A program made the position numbers and the translations under genes. The notes below the pieces were generated by a model, which saw only the letters and a program-made list of their open reading frames with translations, searched no databases and was not told the origin of the DNA. Shown here piece after piece: positions 25,246 through 35,052 of a DNA stretch of 64,000 nucleotides; the stretch's first letter is position 1; each line of letters begins with the position of its first letter. Source of the stretch: Paenimyroides tangerinum (GTDB lineage Bacteria > Bacteroidota > Bacteroidia > Flavobacteriales > Flavobacteriaceae); assembly GCF_003865405.1 (NCBI RefSeq), contig NZ_RQVQ01000005.1, forward strand, positions 62,001 to 126,000, in the 5' to 3' direction.

Positions 25246-26946
25246 ATGAAAAAGATTACATTATTAGCTGCCTTATTAGGTACAGTTTATTTTTCAAATG
25301 CCCAAGTTGGAATCGGTACTGCAACGCCAAGTACTTCAGCAATGTTAGAAATCGCTGGAACAAATAAAGGGGTTTTAATTCCTCGAGTTAGTTTGACAGA
25401 TTCCGAAACTGTTCTTGCAACAGGTGTAAATCAAGAGAATAGTTTATTGGTTTATAATGTTGGAGCGAGAGGTGCTACAGGAAAAGAAGTAAAAGATGGT
25501 TTTTATTATTGGAGTAATACTGGTAGTACAGCAAGTACCATAGGTAAATGGATTAGAATTGTTAATCAAGCAGATTTAGATACTATAGTTGCAGGACAAA
25601 CAACAGATATAGCAAAAATTAAAGCATTATTGGATGCAGCATACGGTTCAAATAATTTAGGAAATTCACCTACAACAGGAACATTTGGAGGAATGGTATT
25701 TGCACCTGGTGCTACAGGTACTCCAGCGAAAATTGAATATGTAAAGTGGAATCCAACCTTGAATGGTCCTACTACAGGAGGTTATGAAAAAATTGATATT
25801 ACATCCATAATTTCAAGTCTGATTAATGCTAATGAATCAAATACTTCTTTGATTAGCGATACTGATAAAAAATATCAATATTATATTTCGGAAGAATATA
25901 TTAAAGCTATTAAACTTGCAGCAAATGGAGTTTACACAGCTCCAACACAAACTGCAATAGATGGATGGGATGCCACACCGCCAACAGGTGTTTTTATGAT
26001 TGAGTTTGTTAAAGGAATTTCTAATAATTTCTTAGAACTTTCAACAACTGTTACTAATATACCAAAACCAGGAGGTGGTTTCTATAATGTTAAGGAATAT
26101 ATTGAGTTTTTAGCACAAAATACTAACGCTAACGGCGATACTAAGATTGTATTGACTGGTGCTGGTACTCCAGCAGATCCTTATGTAGCTAAACTTCAAA
26201 GGGGGGATACCACTTTAACTCCGGCAGCTTGGGTTGATGTTGATAATTCTGCTTTCAAAACAATAGTGAAAGACAATGAAACAAAAACTGTGGTAAAAAC
26301 ATTAGATGGAAGAACTTTCTATTTTTCTGAAACATCTTCTATAGTTCCTGCTGATACTACAACAGCAGCTCAAGCAACTGCAACAGGTGTTGTAGGTGTT
26401 TATGAATTACATATGGGTAATACAGGATATACAACGGCAATAATACCTGCTGCTCAGAATCCGAATGGGGATTTAATACCAGCAAATACATTATATTATA
26501 TTACAACTGCAGGTGTTAAAATTGCAATTCCTATGAATGATATTGTTTATCAAGGTATAAGTCAGTTTACAGCAAACCAAATTAATAGTACTAAATTAAA
26601 ACTAGGAGATAATCTATCAAGTACATCTTTTACTGGTGATACGATTACAGTTGGAGGTGATACTCATTATATTTATCGAGGTGTTTATTCTACTATAGTT
26701 ACTGCAAATGAAGCAAATACTTCAGGTGTTACTTTAGGACAAAGTGGATCTAAAATACTATCTATTGATTTAAGATATGATGGAGGTATGGTGGCTTCTG
26801 TAACCGATGTGACTTTGACTGGAGCTACACTTGATTTTAAAATTGGTACTGGAAAAATGTATAATGTACTTGGAGCAGCTAATATAACTGCAGATGTTAT
26901 TGTGGAATTTGCTTCGGCTACAGCTCCTGCTTTTGTTACACCATAA
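25246..26946 (+). CDS. VGIGT-motif secreted surface protein, 566 aa
   Basis: Signal peptide (MKKITLLAALLGTVYFSNAQ), then VGIGTATPSTSAMLEIAGTN and KGVLIPRVSLT, the N-terminal signature of many flavobacterial surface proteins that resemble tail-fibre or adhesin heads. DGFYYWSNTG...GKWIRI completes this domain (to about residue 105). The rest is Thr/Ala/Gly-rich and beta-predicted, with no domain I recognise and no T9SS C-terminal signal. It is the first gene of a six-gene co-directional cluster ending with PorP/SprF-like and OmpA proteins. A strong hairpin without a T-run separates it from the next gene, so its expression may differ from the rest. Confidence 0.65.
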   Translation: MKKITLLAALLGTVYFSNAQVGIGTATPSTSAMLEIAGTNKGVLIPRVSLTDSETVLATGVNQENSLLVYNVGARGATGKEVKDGFYYWSNTGSTASTIGKWIRIVNQADLDTIVAGQTTDIAKIKALLDAAYGSNNLGNSPTTGTFGGMVFAPGATGTPAKIEYVKWNPTLNGPTTGGYEKIDITSIISSLINANESNTSLISDTDKKYQYYISEEYIKAIKLAANGVYTAPTQTAIDGWDATPPTGVFMIEFVKGISNNFLELSTTVTNIPKPGGGFYNVKEYIEFLAQNTNANGDTKIVLTGAGTPADPYVAKLQRGDTTLTPAAWVDVDNSAFKTIVKDNETKTVVKTLDGRTFYFSETSSIVPADTTTAAQATATGVVGVYELHMGNTGYTTAIIPAAQNPNGDLIPANTLYYITTAGVKIAIPMNDIVYQGISQFTANQINSTKLKLGDNLSSTSFTGDTITVGGDTHYIYRGVYSTIVTANEANTSGVTLGQSGSKILSIDLRYDGGMVASVTDVTLTGATLDFKIGTGKMYNVLGAANITADVIVEFASATAPAFVTP

Positions 26947-26952
26947 AAACAG

Positions 26953-27001
26953 TAATGAACAACACCGAAACGATTCTTTGTTTTGGTGTTGTTGTTTCAT
27001 T
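26953..27001 (+). promoter_or_regulatory. Long hairpin inside the surface operon
   Basis: AATGAA-CAACACCGAAAC pairs with GTTTTGGTGTTG-TTTCATT: about 18 base pairs with one G-U pair and a four-base bulge. It is followed by TAATATC rather than a T-run. It could stabilise the upstream mRNA end, act as a processing site or partly terminate. Confidence 0.55.
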
Positions 27002-27040
27002 AATATCTAACAAAACAATACTAACATAACCGCCCAAATT

Positions 27041-27709
27041 ATGAATAAAATATACTTAACTCTATTGTTTTTTGTAATCGCTCTGAGGGTTCAAGCCCAG
27101 GTAGGTTATGGAACCGCCACACCCGATAAATCTGCGGCTATTGAAATTCAGGCTTCTGATAAGGGAATTTTGGTGCCGAGAATTAATTTAACTTCTGCAA
27201 CTCAAAAATTAAATGCAACGGCAAATAACGCCAATGCATTATTGGTGTTTAATACTGGAACTGTTTTATCACAAGGATTTTATTATTGGAAAGCAAAAAT
27301 TGAAAATGACATAGATAATGGTTCTTGGATCGCCTTAGGTTCTGAGGTTTCATCAATGCCGAAGTTTTTTTATATGCCGTCTGTAGTTTTACCAACGGTT
27401 TCAACAGATTCTAGAATTACAGCTAATGGTAATTATAGATATGCAGATGCAACTTTTTCTGTGAATTTATATGTCTTGTTTTCTTCTCAATTTACTACGC
27501 CTGTTACCTCAAGTACAGGAAGTACAGGTTTGGATGGATTTGTTTTTTCAGATGCAACACTTTATGAATATTTTATAACATTTGCCGACTCTGATGTTTT
27601 TACTAATGTTGCAGTTACTAATAGTGGACTTTTAACCTATAAAGTTAATACCAACTCAATAATCCGAAACGGATCTTTTATGAATATTGTATTGAAGGTT
27701 AAAAATTAA
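27041..27709 (+). CDS. VGYGT-motif secreted surface protein, 222 aa
   Basis: Signal peptide ending VQAQ, followed by VGYGTATPDKSAAIEIQASD, KGILVPRINLT and later QGFYYWKAK...GSWIALG. This is the same N-terminal domain as the preceding gene. The short C-terminal domain (about residues 115-222) is beta-predicted and contains TSSTGSTGLDGFVFSDATLYEYF. It may be a minor subunit sharing an assembly interface with the 566-residue protein; that is inference from the shared head domain and the operon. No T9SS tail is visible. Confidence 0.65.
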   Translation: MNKIYLTLLFFVIALRVQAQVGYGTATPDKSAAIEIQASDKGILVPRINLTSATQKLNATANNANALLVFNTGTVLSQGFYYWKAKIENDIDNGSWIALGSEVSSMPKFFYMPSVVLPTVSTDSRITANGNYRYADATFSVNLYVLFSSQFTTPVTSSTGSTGLDGFVFSDATLYEYFITFADSDVFTNVAVTNSGLLTYKVNTNSIIRNGSFMNIVLKVKN

Positions 27710-27749
27710 CTTTCGTTAATTCTTTAATAATCTTTAAAAATAATACAAT

Positions 27750-30700
27750 ATGAAAAATATTATAAAATATATATTAATAGTTGTATTTGCTTTTGCACAA
27801 ATACAAACTTTTGCGTTTAATAACTCTTCTGATTTATGGAAGAAAGTTTCTATGAAGGAAGAAGTGAATTGGTTATTTTCTAATTCCGATAAAAGTTTTT
27901 TTAAACCTGATTTTCTTGTCGAGGGTAATTATTTTTCTGTAAAAAGTGAAATAATTGGTGGTGAGTGTTATGCTAGTACAGTTAATGCAAATAGTAAGAA
28001 AATAAAATATACCTTAAAAAATATTTCTGGAAGTGCTATTACGCTTGTAGGTAGAAATTCAACAGGTAATAAACTTCAATTTAATTTCGATGGTATAAAT
28101 TATTCTACATTAAATCCTTCGAATTCTTTGACAGATTCGGGAATTTTTGGAGCGGGTCCATATTTTCTTGCTTCTCAAACCATAGCAGCAAATGCTGAAA
28201 TTGTCTTCGAAGTTAATCTTGCATCATCTTCATCGGACGCAATTCAAACAAAATTAACGATTACTTATGGTTCTAGTATTGGAGCGGTTTCTATTTCAGA
28301 AAGCAATACAATTGAAAATTTAATTGAAAGTAATACTATTTATAAAACCTTAAATGCTCCAGGTAGCTTGTCAAAACAATTAAACCAAGCAAGTTATTAC
28401 ACTCTTGCAACCGCATCTGGTTTAGCTAATGTTGAGAGATATAAATTTTATGATGCTTCAAATAATGTTTTGTCAGGTTCTTTACCAGTTAAAATGCAAA
28501 ATGGTTTAATAGCTTTAGGAACCTATGTCAACGGAGTATTGACATTTGGTAATTATACTTCAGCTTTAAATTTACAATATGCTATAAGTAATGGACCTTG
28601 TGAAAGTAATAAATCTAGTTATACGTTAACAGCTTATACAGGAAGTGTTCCATCTAGTCCTGGTACAATTAAGGGTAGTCCTGCTTCAATTTGTTATGGT
28701 GATACTTTTGTTGTTGAGAATGTCGAATTGGCAATGCTAGCATCAGGACTTGGTTATAATGCTATTTTAAGTAATTATTCTTGGGAAATTAGCTATGATG
28801 ATGGAGTTTCTTGGTTAGTTCCAACGAATACTTCATTAACTACTATAAGTGGAACTGATCCTACAAATTTTAAAATAACTTTTAATAATTTAACTCAAAA
28901 AGTTTCTGTACGAAGAAAATTCAATCCTACAGGAGCTGGGTCTTTAGAATATTCATATTCAAATGTGGTTAGTGTAGAAGTTGTTCATAATAAAATTGAT
29001 TTTCCTTTTGATTGGGATGTGTATTATGTACCAATGGGAGAAAATTTTACTTTGCCTACTGCAATTACTACTTATCCTTCAAGTGTTGTTATAAGAAATT
29101 CTGGAGGTTCAATTGTATCAAATAGTTTTATTGCACCGAACTCAATTGGGGAGCATAATTTTACTTATACAGCAACTCCTCAAAATCCAATAACCGTTTC
29201 TGGTGTAGTTTTAAATTGTGTTACTACTAGGGTTATAAAGGTTGTAGTTTATGACATTACTTCTTGTAACATGACTAAAAAACGAACTTTTGCTACAATT
29301 GCTAAGCCTTGGACTTCTGGTTTAAGTGGAGTCGCAAATCCTAATAATGCGGTGAATGGTAATAGAGCACAATATGCAACTATTACAGGTGGCGTTGTTA
29401 TACTTGGTTTAGGAACTGTTGGTATTGATTTGTATTTTACTAAGCCTGACGGTTCGCTTTTTAGTGGAGCCGAATTGAAAGGTAAAAAAGTAGTGGTAAA
29501 AATGGGTGAGCAATATTCGGGTTTAAAACTTGCAGGAGGGATGTCTGTCAGAGGTAGGCTCACTAATTCGGGAGTTACAGCTGCAACAGTTACTTCTGCA
29601 AATGCAACAAATGTAGGGTCAACTTTTGCGGTTAAAGGAGGTGTTTTGGATTTATTAAAAGGAGATAACGTTTTTGAATATACTTTTACACCGGCCGATG
29701 GATTAGAAAATGGTACACCTGTGAATTTTAATGGAATACGATTTGAATTGAGTGCATTATTATCTGTAGCGGATTTAGCAACTGTTTTTTATGCATTTAT
29801 CGAAGAAGACGTTTTAATCGACTCTTCCAATAATCCTTGCAATGATTTAACTAACCAAATTAAAGTAACTCCGCCTACATCTTTACAATATCCATCTTTG
29901 CAAAAAGGTATTTCAATTCAAAATGTAGATTTTCCTTTGAATCCTTTTGTTGAAGATATTTTTTGGGGTAATTATACTGAAGTTTTAAATGTAGCTTCTG
30001 GATTATCTTCTGTAACATTTCCTTATTATTCAGTAGATAATAATTATAATAGCTATGCTATTTTTAATACAACAGTAGGAGTACTTAATAAGCAATTTAT
30101 AAATGTAAAACTTAGGCGAGATGCAAGACCAGGAGATAAAGTACAAATTGTTTTAGGGACAGAGGCTATTAATGTTTTGAACTTATCTTTATTAAATTTG
30201 GTTGATTATAAAGTAAAGTTTTTTAAAGGAGATACTGAGGTTGGTTCAATAACACTTGATCGTTTTAAAGTGTTGGATTTAGGTCTGTTAGGTTTTACTG
30301 GAAGTCAAAAAGCAATAATTTCTGCTCCAGTTTCTGGTGTCTTTGATCGAGTTCAATTGGAACAATGGAATACCGTAAGTGCAAATCTTGGAAACCAATT
30401 ATATGTTTATGATATACGCGTTAATCCGACTAGTAATTTTCCTGGTGAAGTTGAATCAAAAAAGGTTACAGCATTATGTGCTACTGATTTTATTAAAATA
30501 CAAAAATCAGATTTTTGTACAGATTTTGAAGTCTCTTTTTCAGAAGCGACTTTTAATACAAATCTTCAATTAAGAGATGAGTTGGGAAACCCGTTGTTAG
30601 ATTTAGATGGTAATCCTATTTATAGTATATCAGCTGTAACAGATATTTCTAATTCTAGTTTGGGTAATCCTAAGCAAGTGAAAGATAATATTGCATATTA

Positions 30701-30866
30701 TGAAGTTAATAGATTGTTCACAGAAGTTGGAAATAGATTATTGTTAAAAATTCAGACCAAACGAAATGGTTGTAATTATGGTGATCCGCAATATTTACGT
30801 GTTCGCTTAACAAATTGCGAAAGTGCAATTGTAAATCCTGTGATAAAATCTGGAACTAATTATTAA
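27750..30866 (+). CDS. Large secreted surface protein, 1038 aa
   Basis: I do not recognise a named family. The signal peptide is MKNIIKYILIVVFAFAQIQTFA. The body is a chain of beta-predicted, Ig-like segments: CYASTVNANSKKIKYTLKNI; GPCESNKSSYTLTAYTG; SPASICYGDTFVVENVEL with YSWEISYDDGVSWLVP (a CHU/PKD-like pattern); and SCNMTKKRTFATIAKPWTSG. The C-terminal part has Cys-containing blocks (ATDFIKIQKSDFC, LLKIQTKRNGCNYGDPQYL, RLTNCESAIVNP). No T9SS sorting domain is seen at the end, which is unusual for such a large surface protein; it may be carried out or anchored by its operon partners. It starts 40 bases after the previous gene and ends 11 bases before the next. Confidence 0.6.
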   Translation: MKNIIKYILIVVFAFAQIQTFAFNNSSDLWKKVSMKEEVNWLFSNSDKSFFKPDFLVEGNYFSVKSEIIGGECYASTVNANSKKIKYTLKNISGSAITLVGRNSTGNKLQFNFDGINYSTLNPSNSLTDSGIFGAGPYFLASQTIAANAEIVFEVNLASSSSDAIQTKLTITYGSSIGAVSISESNTIENLIESNTIYKTLNAPGSLSKQLNQASYYTLATASGLANVERYKFYDASNNVLSGSLPVKMQNGLIALGTYVNGVLTFGNYTSALNLQYAISNGPCESNKSSYTLTAYTGSVPSSPGTIKGSPASICYGDTFVVENVELAMLASGLGYNAILSNYSWEISYDDGVSWLVPTNTSLTTISGTDPTNFKITFNNLTQKVSVRRKFNPTGAGSLEYSYSNVVSVEVVHNKIDFPFDWDVYYVPMGENFTLPTAITTYPSSVVIRNSGGSIVSNSFIAPNSIGEHNFTYTATPQNPITVSGVVLNCVTTRVIKVVVYDITSCNMTKKRTFATIAKPWTSGLSGVANPNNAVNGNRAQYATITGGVVILGLGTVGIDLYFTKPDGSLFSGAELKGKKVVVKMGEQYSGLKLAGGMSVRGRLTNSGVTAATVTSANATNVGSTFAVKGGVLDLLKGDNVFEYTFTPADGLENGTPVNFNGIRFELSALLSVADLATVFYAFIEEDVLIDSSNNPCNDLTNQIKVTPPTSLQYPSLQKGISIQNVDFPLNPFVEDIFWGNYTEVLNVASGLSSVTFPYYSVDNNYNSYAIFNTTVGVLNKQFINVKLRRDARPGDKVQIVLGTEAINVLNLSLLNLVDYKVKFFKGDTEVGSITLDRFKVLDLGLLGFTGSQKAIISAPVSGVFDRVQLEQWNTVSANLGNQLYVYDIRVNPTSNFPGEVESKKVTALCATDFIKIQKSDFCTDFEVSFSEATFNTNLQLRDELGNPLLDLDGNPIYSISAVTDISNSSLGNPKQVKDNIAYYEVNRLFTEVGNRLLLKIQTKRNGCNYGDPQYLRVRLTNCESAIVNPVIKSGTNY

Positions 30867-30877
30867 TAAGTGTAAGT

Positions 30878-32143
30878 ATGAAAAATAGAATCTCAAAAGC
30901 TATTGGAATATCACTTTTACTTATTAGTGGTATAACTTTAGGACAGACAAATCAAAATATTACCGTCAACAACGGAGATATGTATATTTTACCAAATACA
31001 TTAATTTCAACACATTCTAATTTTGAAAATTCAACTTCTGGTATCGTGTTCAATGATGGAGAATTTCAGTTCTATAAGAATTATAAAAATGATGGCATGT
31101 TCACGCATACCACAAATTCAACTACTGGTTATACCGTTTTTCAAGGAAATAATCCACAAATAATTTCGGGTTCACTGCCTTCTAGACATTTCGATATCTT
31201 GTTTAATAATAATTCAACGGCTTACGCTTTTCAATTAAACAACGATTTTATGATTGACGGAACAGCCAATTTTGCAAATGGTATCGTAAAAATCAATCGT
31301 AATCAAGAAGGAGCAATGTTGTTTACAGAAAACTCAAAACACATCAATACTTCTGATAAAAGTTATGCAGAAGGAATGGTAGAGAAAGTAGGAAATAAAC
31401 CTTTTGGTTTTCCTGTTGGGAAAAGTGAATTATATCGTCCAGCTTCAATTAGTGCTCCAAAAGAAATTTTGACTTTAATCAAAACCGAATATTTTTTAGA
31501 AAATTCAAATCGCGTTCATCCTCATACAAATAAAAGTCAAGAAGTTGTTGGTATTAACGATAAAGAATATTGGTTTATTACAAGAGATGAATCTAACAGC
31601 AGTGTGATTTTGACTTTAAGTTGGAACGAAAATACAACACCTCAAGAGTTTACCGATGATGCTCAAAATTTAGTAATTGTTCGTTGGGACGATGCTCAAA
31701 ATTCTTGGATAAATGAAGGTGGAATTGTTGATTTTGCTAATAAAACGGTTACTTCTCCGGTCGAAATTTCGAAATATGGTGTGTTTACTTTTGGAAAATT
31801 GAAAGGTGCTGTAGCTCCAGAATTTGAAGTTATTGTATATAATTATATGACTACAAATGACAATGGTAAAAACGATTATTTAATTATTGAAAACATTGAA
31901 CGTTTTCCTGAAAATAATTTAGAAATATATAACAGATATGGAGTTAGAGTTTATAAAACGGATGGTTATGGTATAAACGGAAATGTTTTTACAGGATATT
32001 CTCAAGCTAAAGTAACCGTAGATAAGAATGAAAAACTTCCAACAGGAACTTATTATTATATTCTTAATTATACAAAGCATGATAAATCTGGGCAAACTCA
32101 AGTGATTAAAAAAGTAGGATATATTCATTTAGAAAATCATTAA
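30878..32143 (+). CDS. Small T9SS type B (gliding-associated C-terminal domain) substrate
   Basis: The 421-residue product has a signal peptide ending TLGQ. Residues about 20-165 form a beta-rich region (NITVNNGDMYILPN, HFDILFNNNS). A middle domain follows, with PFGFPVGKSELYRP and a YWFITRDESN block. The C-terminal type B domain is at about 325-421: YNYMTTNDNGKNDYLIIENI, LEIYNRYGVRVYKTDGYG, LPTGTYYYILNYT and a final KVGYIHLENH. In F. johnsoniae, type B substrates such as SprB need an SprF-like partner encoded nearby, and here a PorP/SprF gene follows after two bases. Confidence 0.82.
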   Translation: MKNRISKAIGISLLLISGITLGQTNQNITVNNGDMYILPNTLISTHSNFENSTSGIVFNDGEFQFYKNYKNDGMFTHTTNSTTGYTVFQGNNPQIISGSLPSRHFDILFNNNSTAYAFQLNNDFMIDGTANFANGIVKINRNQEGAMLFTENSKHINTSDKSYAEGMVEKVGNKPFGFPVGKSELYRPASISAPKEILTLIKTEYFLENSNRVHPHTNKSQEVVGINDKEYWFITRDESNSSVILTLSWNENTTPQEFTDDAQNLVIVRWDDAQNSWINEGGIVDFANKTVTSPVEISKYGVFTFGKLKGAVAPEFEVIVYNYMTTNDNGKNDYLIIENIERFPENNLEIYNRYGVRVYKTDGYGINGNVFTGYSQAKVTVDKNEKLPTGTYYYILNYTKHDKSGQTQVIKKVGYIHLENH

Positions 32144-32145
32144 AC

Positions 32146-33060
32146 ATGAAAATAGATTTTAAACTAATTATGTTCATATTGGGTATTTCTACTGCTTCTG
32201 TTTTCGCACAACAAGAAGCTAATTTTAGTCAATATATGTACAATTCTTCGATAATAAATCCTGCTTATTCTGGCTCGCGAGAAGATTTGACGATTTATGG
32301 TCAATTTCGTTCGCAATGGGTTGGGATGGAAGGTGCTCCACAAACCGCCGCTTTGACGGTACATTCGCCATTTACATATTCCAAATTTGGTTATGGAGTT
32401 TCTGTAATTAGTGATAAGTTAGGAGCTATGAATGATAATACATTAGCTTTAGATTTAAGTTATTCTATTGATTTTAATCAAGATTATAAATTAGCATTTG
32501 GGGTTAAAGTTTCAGGAAGTTTTTTAAGTGTTGATTATAATAAACTTGATATTTACGATGAAACCGAAGGAACATATAATCTAAAAAATCAATTCAATCC
32601 GAATATTGGTGCAGGACTTTATCTATATTCTGAACGAACTTATTTCGGGATTTCTGCTCCAAACATGTTAGAATACGATCGTGGAGGAGATCAAATATAT
32701 GCAACAATGAAACGAACTATGCATTTTTATGGAACCTTCGGACACGTTTTCGATCTTTCAAGAGATGTTAAGTTTAAACCAACTTTGTTGACAAAAGTTG
32801 TACAAGGTGCACCTTTACAAGTAGATTTATCTGCAAGCTTCCTGTTTAGTGAACGTTTTACGGCTGGTGCGTCTTATCAATTTTCATCATCTGTAAGTGC
32901 ATTGGTTGGATTTCAAATCACTGAACAACTCTTTGCTGGATATTCATACGATTCCAATGTAACCAAGTTAGCGAATTATAACAGTGGTTCTCACGAGATA
33001 TTTTTACGTTTTGAATTGTTTAATAAATACAAGCGTTTTACAACTCCAAGATTCTTCTAA
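32146..33060 (+). CDS. PorP/SprF-family outer-membrane protein of the T9SS
   Basis: The 304-residue outer-membrane beta-barrel has a signal peptide ending VFAQ and the family's hallmark start QQEANFSQYMYNSSIINPAYSGSR, then FRSQWVGMEGAPQTAALTVHSPF. The barrel alternation continues to FLRFELFNKYKRF. SprF-like members act with single type B substrates, while PorP is a general T9SS component. The position right after a type B substrate favours the SprF role, and no core T9SS genes are nearby. It is probably translationally coupled to its neighbours (gaps of two and three bases). Confidence 0.88.
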   Translation: MKIDFKLIMFILGISTASVFAQQEANFSQYMYNSSIINPAYSGSREDLTIYGQFRSQWVGMEGAPQTAALTVHSPFTYSKFGYGVSVISDKLGAMNDNTLALDLSYSIDFNQDYKLAFGVKVSGSFLSVDYNKLDIYDETEGTYNLKNQFNPNIGAGLYLYSERTYFGISAPNMLEYDRGGDQIYATMKRTMHFYGTFGHVFDLSRDVKFKPTLLTKVVQGAPLQVDLSASFLFSERFTAGASYQFSSSVSALVGFQITEQLFAGYSYDSNVTKLANYNSGSHEIFLRFELFNKYKRFTTPRFF

Positions 33061-33063
33061 AAT

Positions 33064-34986
33064 ATGATGAAAAAAATAGCACTTTTGGTTTTCGGTTTTT
33101 GTGTGATGACATCAAATGCACAGCAACTTCAAGAGCTAAAAGCAAATCGAAATTACCAAGATTATGCGTATATCGATGCAATTTCTATTTATACAAAGCT
33201 TGCCAATAAAGGTTATAAATCCGAAAATATATTACGAAAATTAGGAAATGCTCATTATTTTTCGGCAAATTATCCAGAAGCAGCTAAATGGTATAACGAA
33301 CTTTTTGAAATGACCACAAATGTTGAACCTGAAATTTATTTTAGATATTCGAATGCTTTAAAATCCATTGGACAAATTGAAAAAGCGAATCAATATTTAG
33401 ATAAATTTATTCAATTAAGCGAAAATGATTCTCGTGCAGTCAAATTCAAAAACAATCCAAATTATTTAAAAGAAATAGAAAAACAAAAAGATAAATATTT
33501 GGTTGGATATGCAAACGTAAATTCTAAATATTCGGATTATGCAGTTACTTTTTGGAACGATAAATTAATTTTAAGTTCAAATCGTCCGGGTAGTTCAAAA
33601 GCTAGTAAAATCAATACTTGGGATGGACAACCTTTTGCATCTTTGTTTGTTTTGAACGGAAAAAAAATGGAAAGTTTTGACGCATTAGATTCGAAATATA
33701 ATATTTCAACGCCAACATTTACAAAAGACGGAAACACGGTTTATTTTACTCAAAATAATTTGATAAAAAATAAAAATAATCACGGTTTTACATCAAATCT
33801 AAAAATTTTTAGAGCTGATTATGTTGACGAAAAATGGAAAAATATAACAGAACTTCCATTTAATAATGATGATTATAGTTGTGCGCATCCTATTTTAAGT
33901 CAAGATGAAAAAGCATTGTATTTTTCGTCTGATATGCCAGGAACTTATGGCGATAGCGATATTTATCGAGTAAAGATTTTTGGCAACAATCAATATAGTT
34001 TACCTGAGAATTTAGGTAAGAAAATCAATACAGAAGGTAAGGAAACTTTCCCATTTATGGGTTCAGATAATGTTTTGTATTTTGCGAGTAATGGGCATTT
34101 AGGATTAGGTGGTTTAGATATTTATAAAATCGATTTAAAAGACGAAAATGCTGAGGTTGTCAATCTTGGAGAACCAGTAAATAGTTCGTTTGATGATTTT
34201 GCGATTTATCTAAAAACGGATAATAAAACAGGATTTTTTGCTTCAAACAGACCTAAAGGTTTAGGGTATGATGATATTTATTCGATTAATGATATCGTTC
34301 GCACTCCCAAACCCGTTCCGTATTTGCACTCGTTCTCAGGAAACGTTATGGATAGATTAACCGAAGTTCCAATAAACAAGGTTAAAGTTTCTGTTTTAGA
34401 TGCAAATTTCCATCCACTTTACGATGTGTTTTCTGTTGCTAATGGAACATTCCAACTTCCAAAAATAGCTGGTTCTCCTGGAGATGTTGTTTATGTTAAA
34501 GCAGAACATCCAGATTATATCACAGAAGAAAAACGAATGATTCTACCAGAAAAAGCAGGTGATACAAAAGTGATTATCAAAATGGATAAACGCATTGTTG
34601 AGGTCGGAAAAGGTGACGATTTAGCAAAAGTTTTTGAAATCGAAAATGTGATTTATTTTGATTATGATAAATCGAATATTCGTATGGATGCGGCTGTTGA
34701 ACTAGCAAAAGTTTATGAAGTATTAGCTGAATATCCAAAAATGAAAATCGATGTGCGTTCACATACAGATAGCCGTGGTTCAGATAAATACAATCAGAAA
34801 TTATCAGAACAACGTGCGCAAGGAACAATAAAATGGTTAATTGAACAAGGAGTTGATCCATCTCGATTATCAGGCAAAGGTTATGGTGAATCCATGTTGG
34901 TAAATGATTGCGAAGATGGTGTTAAATGTTCAGAAGAAGAACATCAAAAAAACCGACGAAGCGAATTTATCATCACTGATTTATAA
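33064..34986 (+). CDS. OmpA-family protein with TPR-like, PD40 and peptidoglycan-binding domains
   Basis: 640 residues. Signal peptide (ending SNAQ), TPR-like helices (about 25-125; YAYIDAISIYTKLANKGY, AANYPEAAKWYNELFE-like), and a WD40-like PD40 propeller region (about 150-410; repeated LYFSSDMPGTYGDSDIYRV, LYFASNGHLGLGGLDIYKI, GFFASNRPKGLGYDDIYSI). A carboxypeptidase-regulatory-like domain spans about 420-505. The C-terminal OmpA domain covers about 525-640, with IYFDYDKSNIR, DVRSHTDSRGSDKYNQKLSEQRAQ and RLSGKGYGE, which bind peptidoglycan. SprD- and PorE-like proteins have this layout. Being the last gene, it could anchor the surface assembly to the cell wall. Confidence 0.88.
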   Translation: MMKKIALLVFGFCVMTSNAQQLQELKANRNYQDYAYIDAISIYTKLANKGYKSENILRKLGNAHYFSANYPEAAKWYNELFEMTTNVEPEIYFRYSNALKSIGQIEKANQYLDKFIQLSENDSRAVKFKNNPNYLKEIEKQKDKYLVGYANVNSKYSDYAVTFWNDKLILSSNRPGSSKASKINTWDGQPFASLFVLNGKKMESFDALDSKYNISTPTFTKDGNTVYFTQNNLIKNKNNHGFTSNLKIFRADYVDEKWKNITELPFNNDDYSCAHPILSQDEKALYFSSDMPGTYGDSDIYRVKIFGNNQYSLPENLGKKINTEGKETFPFMGSDNVLYFASNGHLGLGGLDIYKIDLKDENAEVVNLGEPVNSSFDDFAIYLKTDNKTGFFASNRPKGLGYDDIYSINDIVRTPKPVPYLHSFSGNVMDRLTEVPINKVKVSVLDANFHPLYDVFSVANGTFQLPKIAGSPGDVVYVKAEHPDYITEEKRMILPEKAGDTKVIIKMDKRIVEVGKGDDLAKVFEIENVIYFDYDKSNIRMDAAVELAKVYEVLAEYPKMKIDVRSHTDSRGSDKYNQKLSEQRAQGTIKWLIEQGVDPSRLSGKGYGESMLVNDCEDGVKCSEEEHQKNRRSEFIITDL

Positions 34987-34995
34987 AAAAATAAA

Positions 34996-35030
34996 AAAGG
35001 GCATTATACGTAAGATGTATAATGCCCTTT
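34996..35030. terminator. Bidirectional terminator between the surface operon and gabD
   Basis: Perfect 14-pair stem AAAGGGCATTATAC / GTATAATGCCCTTT with a seven-base loop. The T-run is stronger on the minus strand (six T), so it also closes transcripts coming from the gabD side. Confidence 0.88.
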
Positions 35031-35052
35031 GAATTCAATTGTGTTTTTTTTG

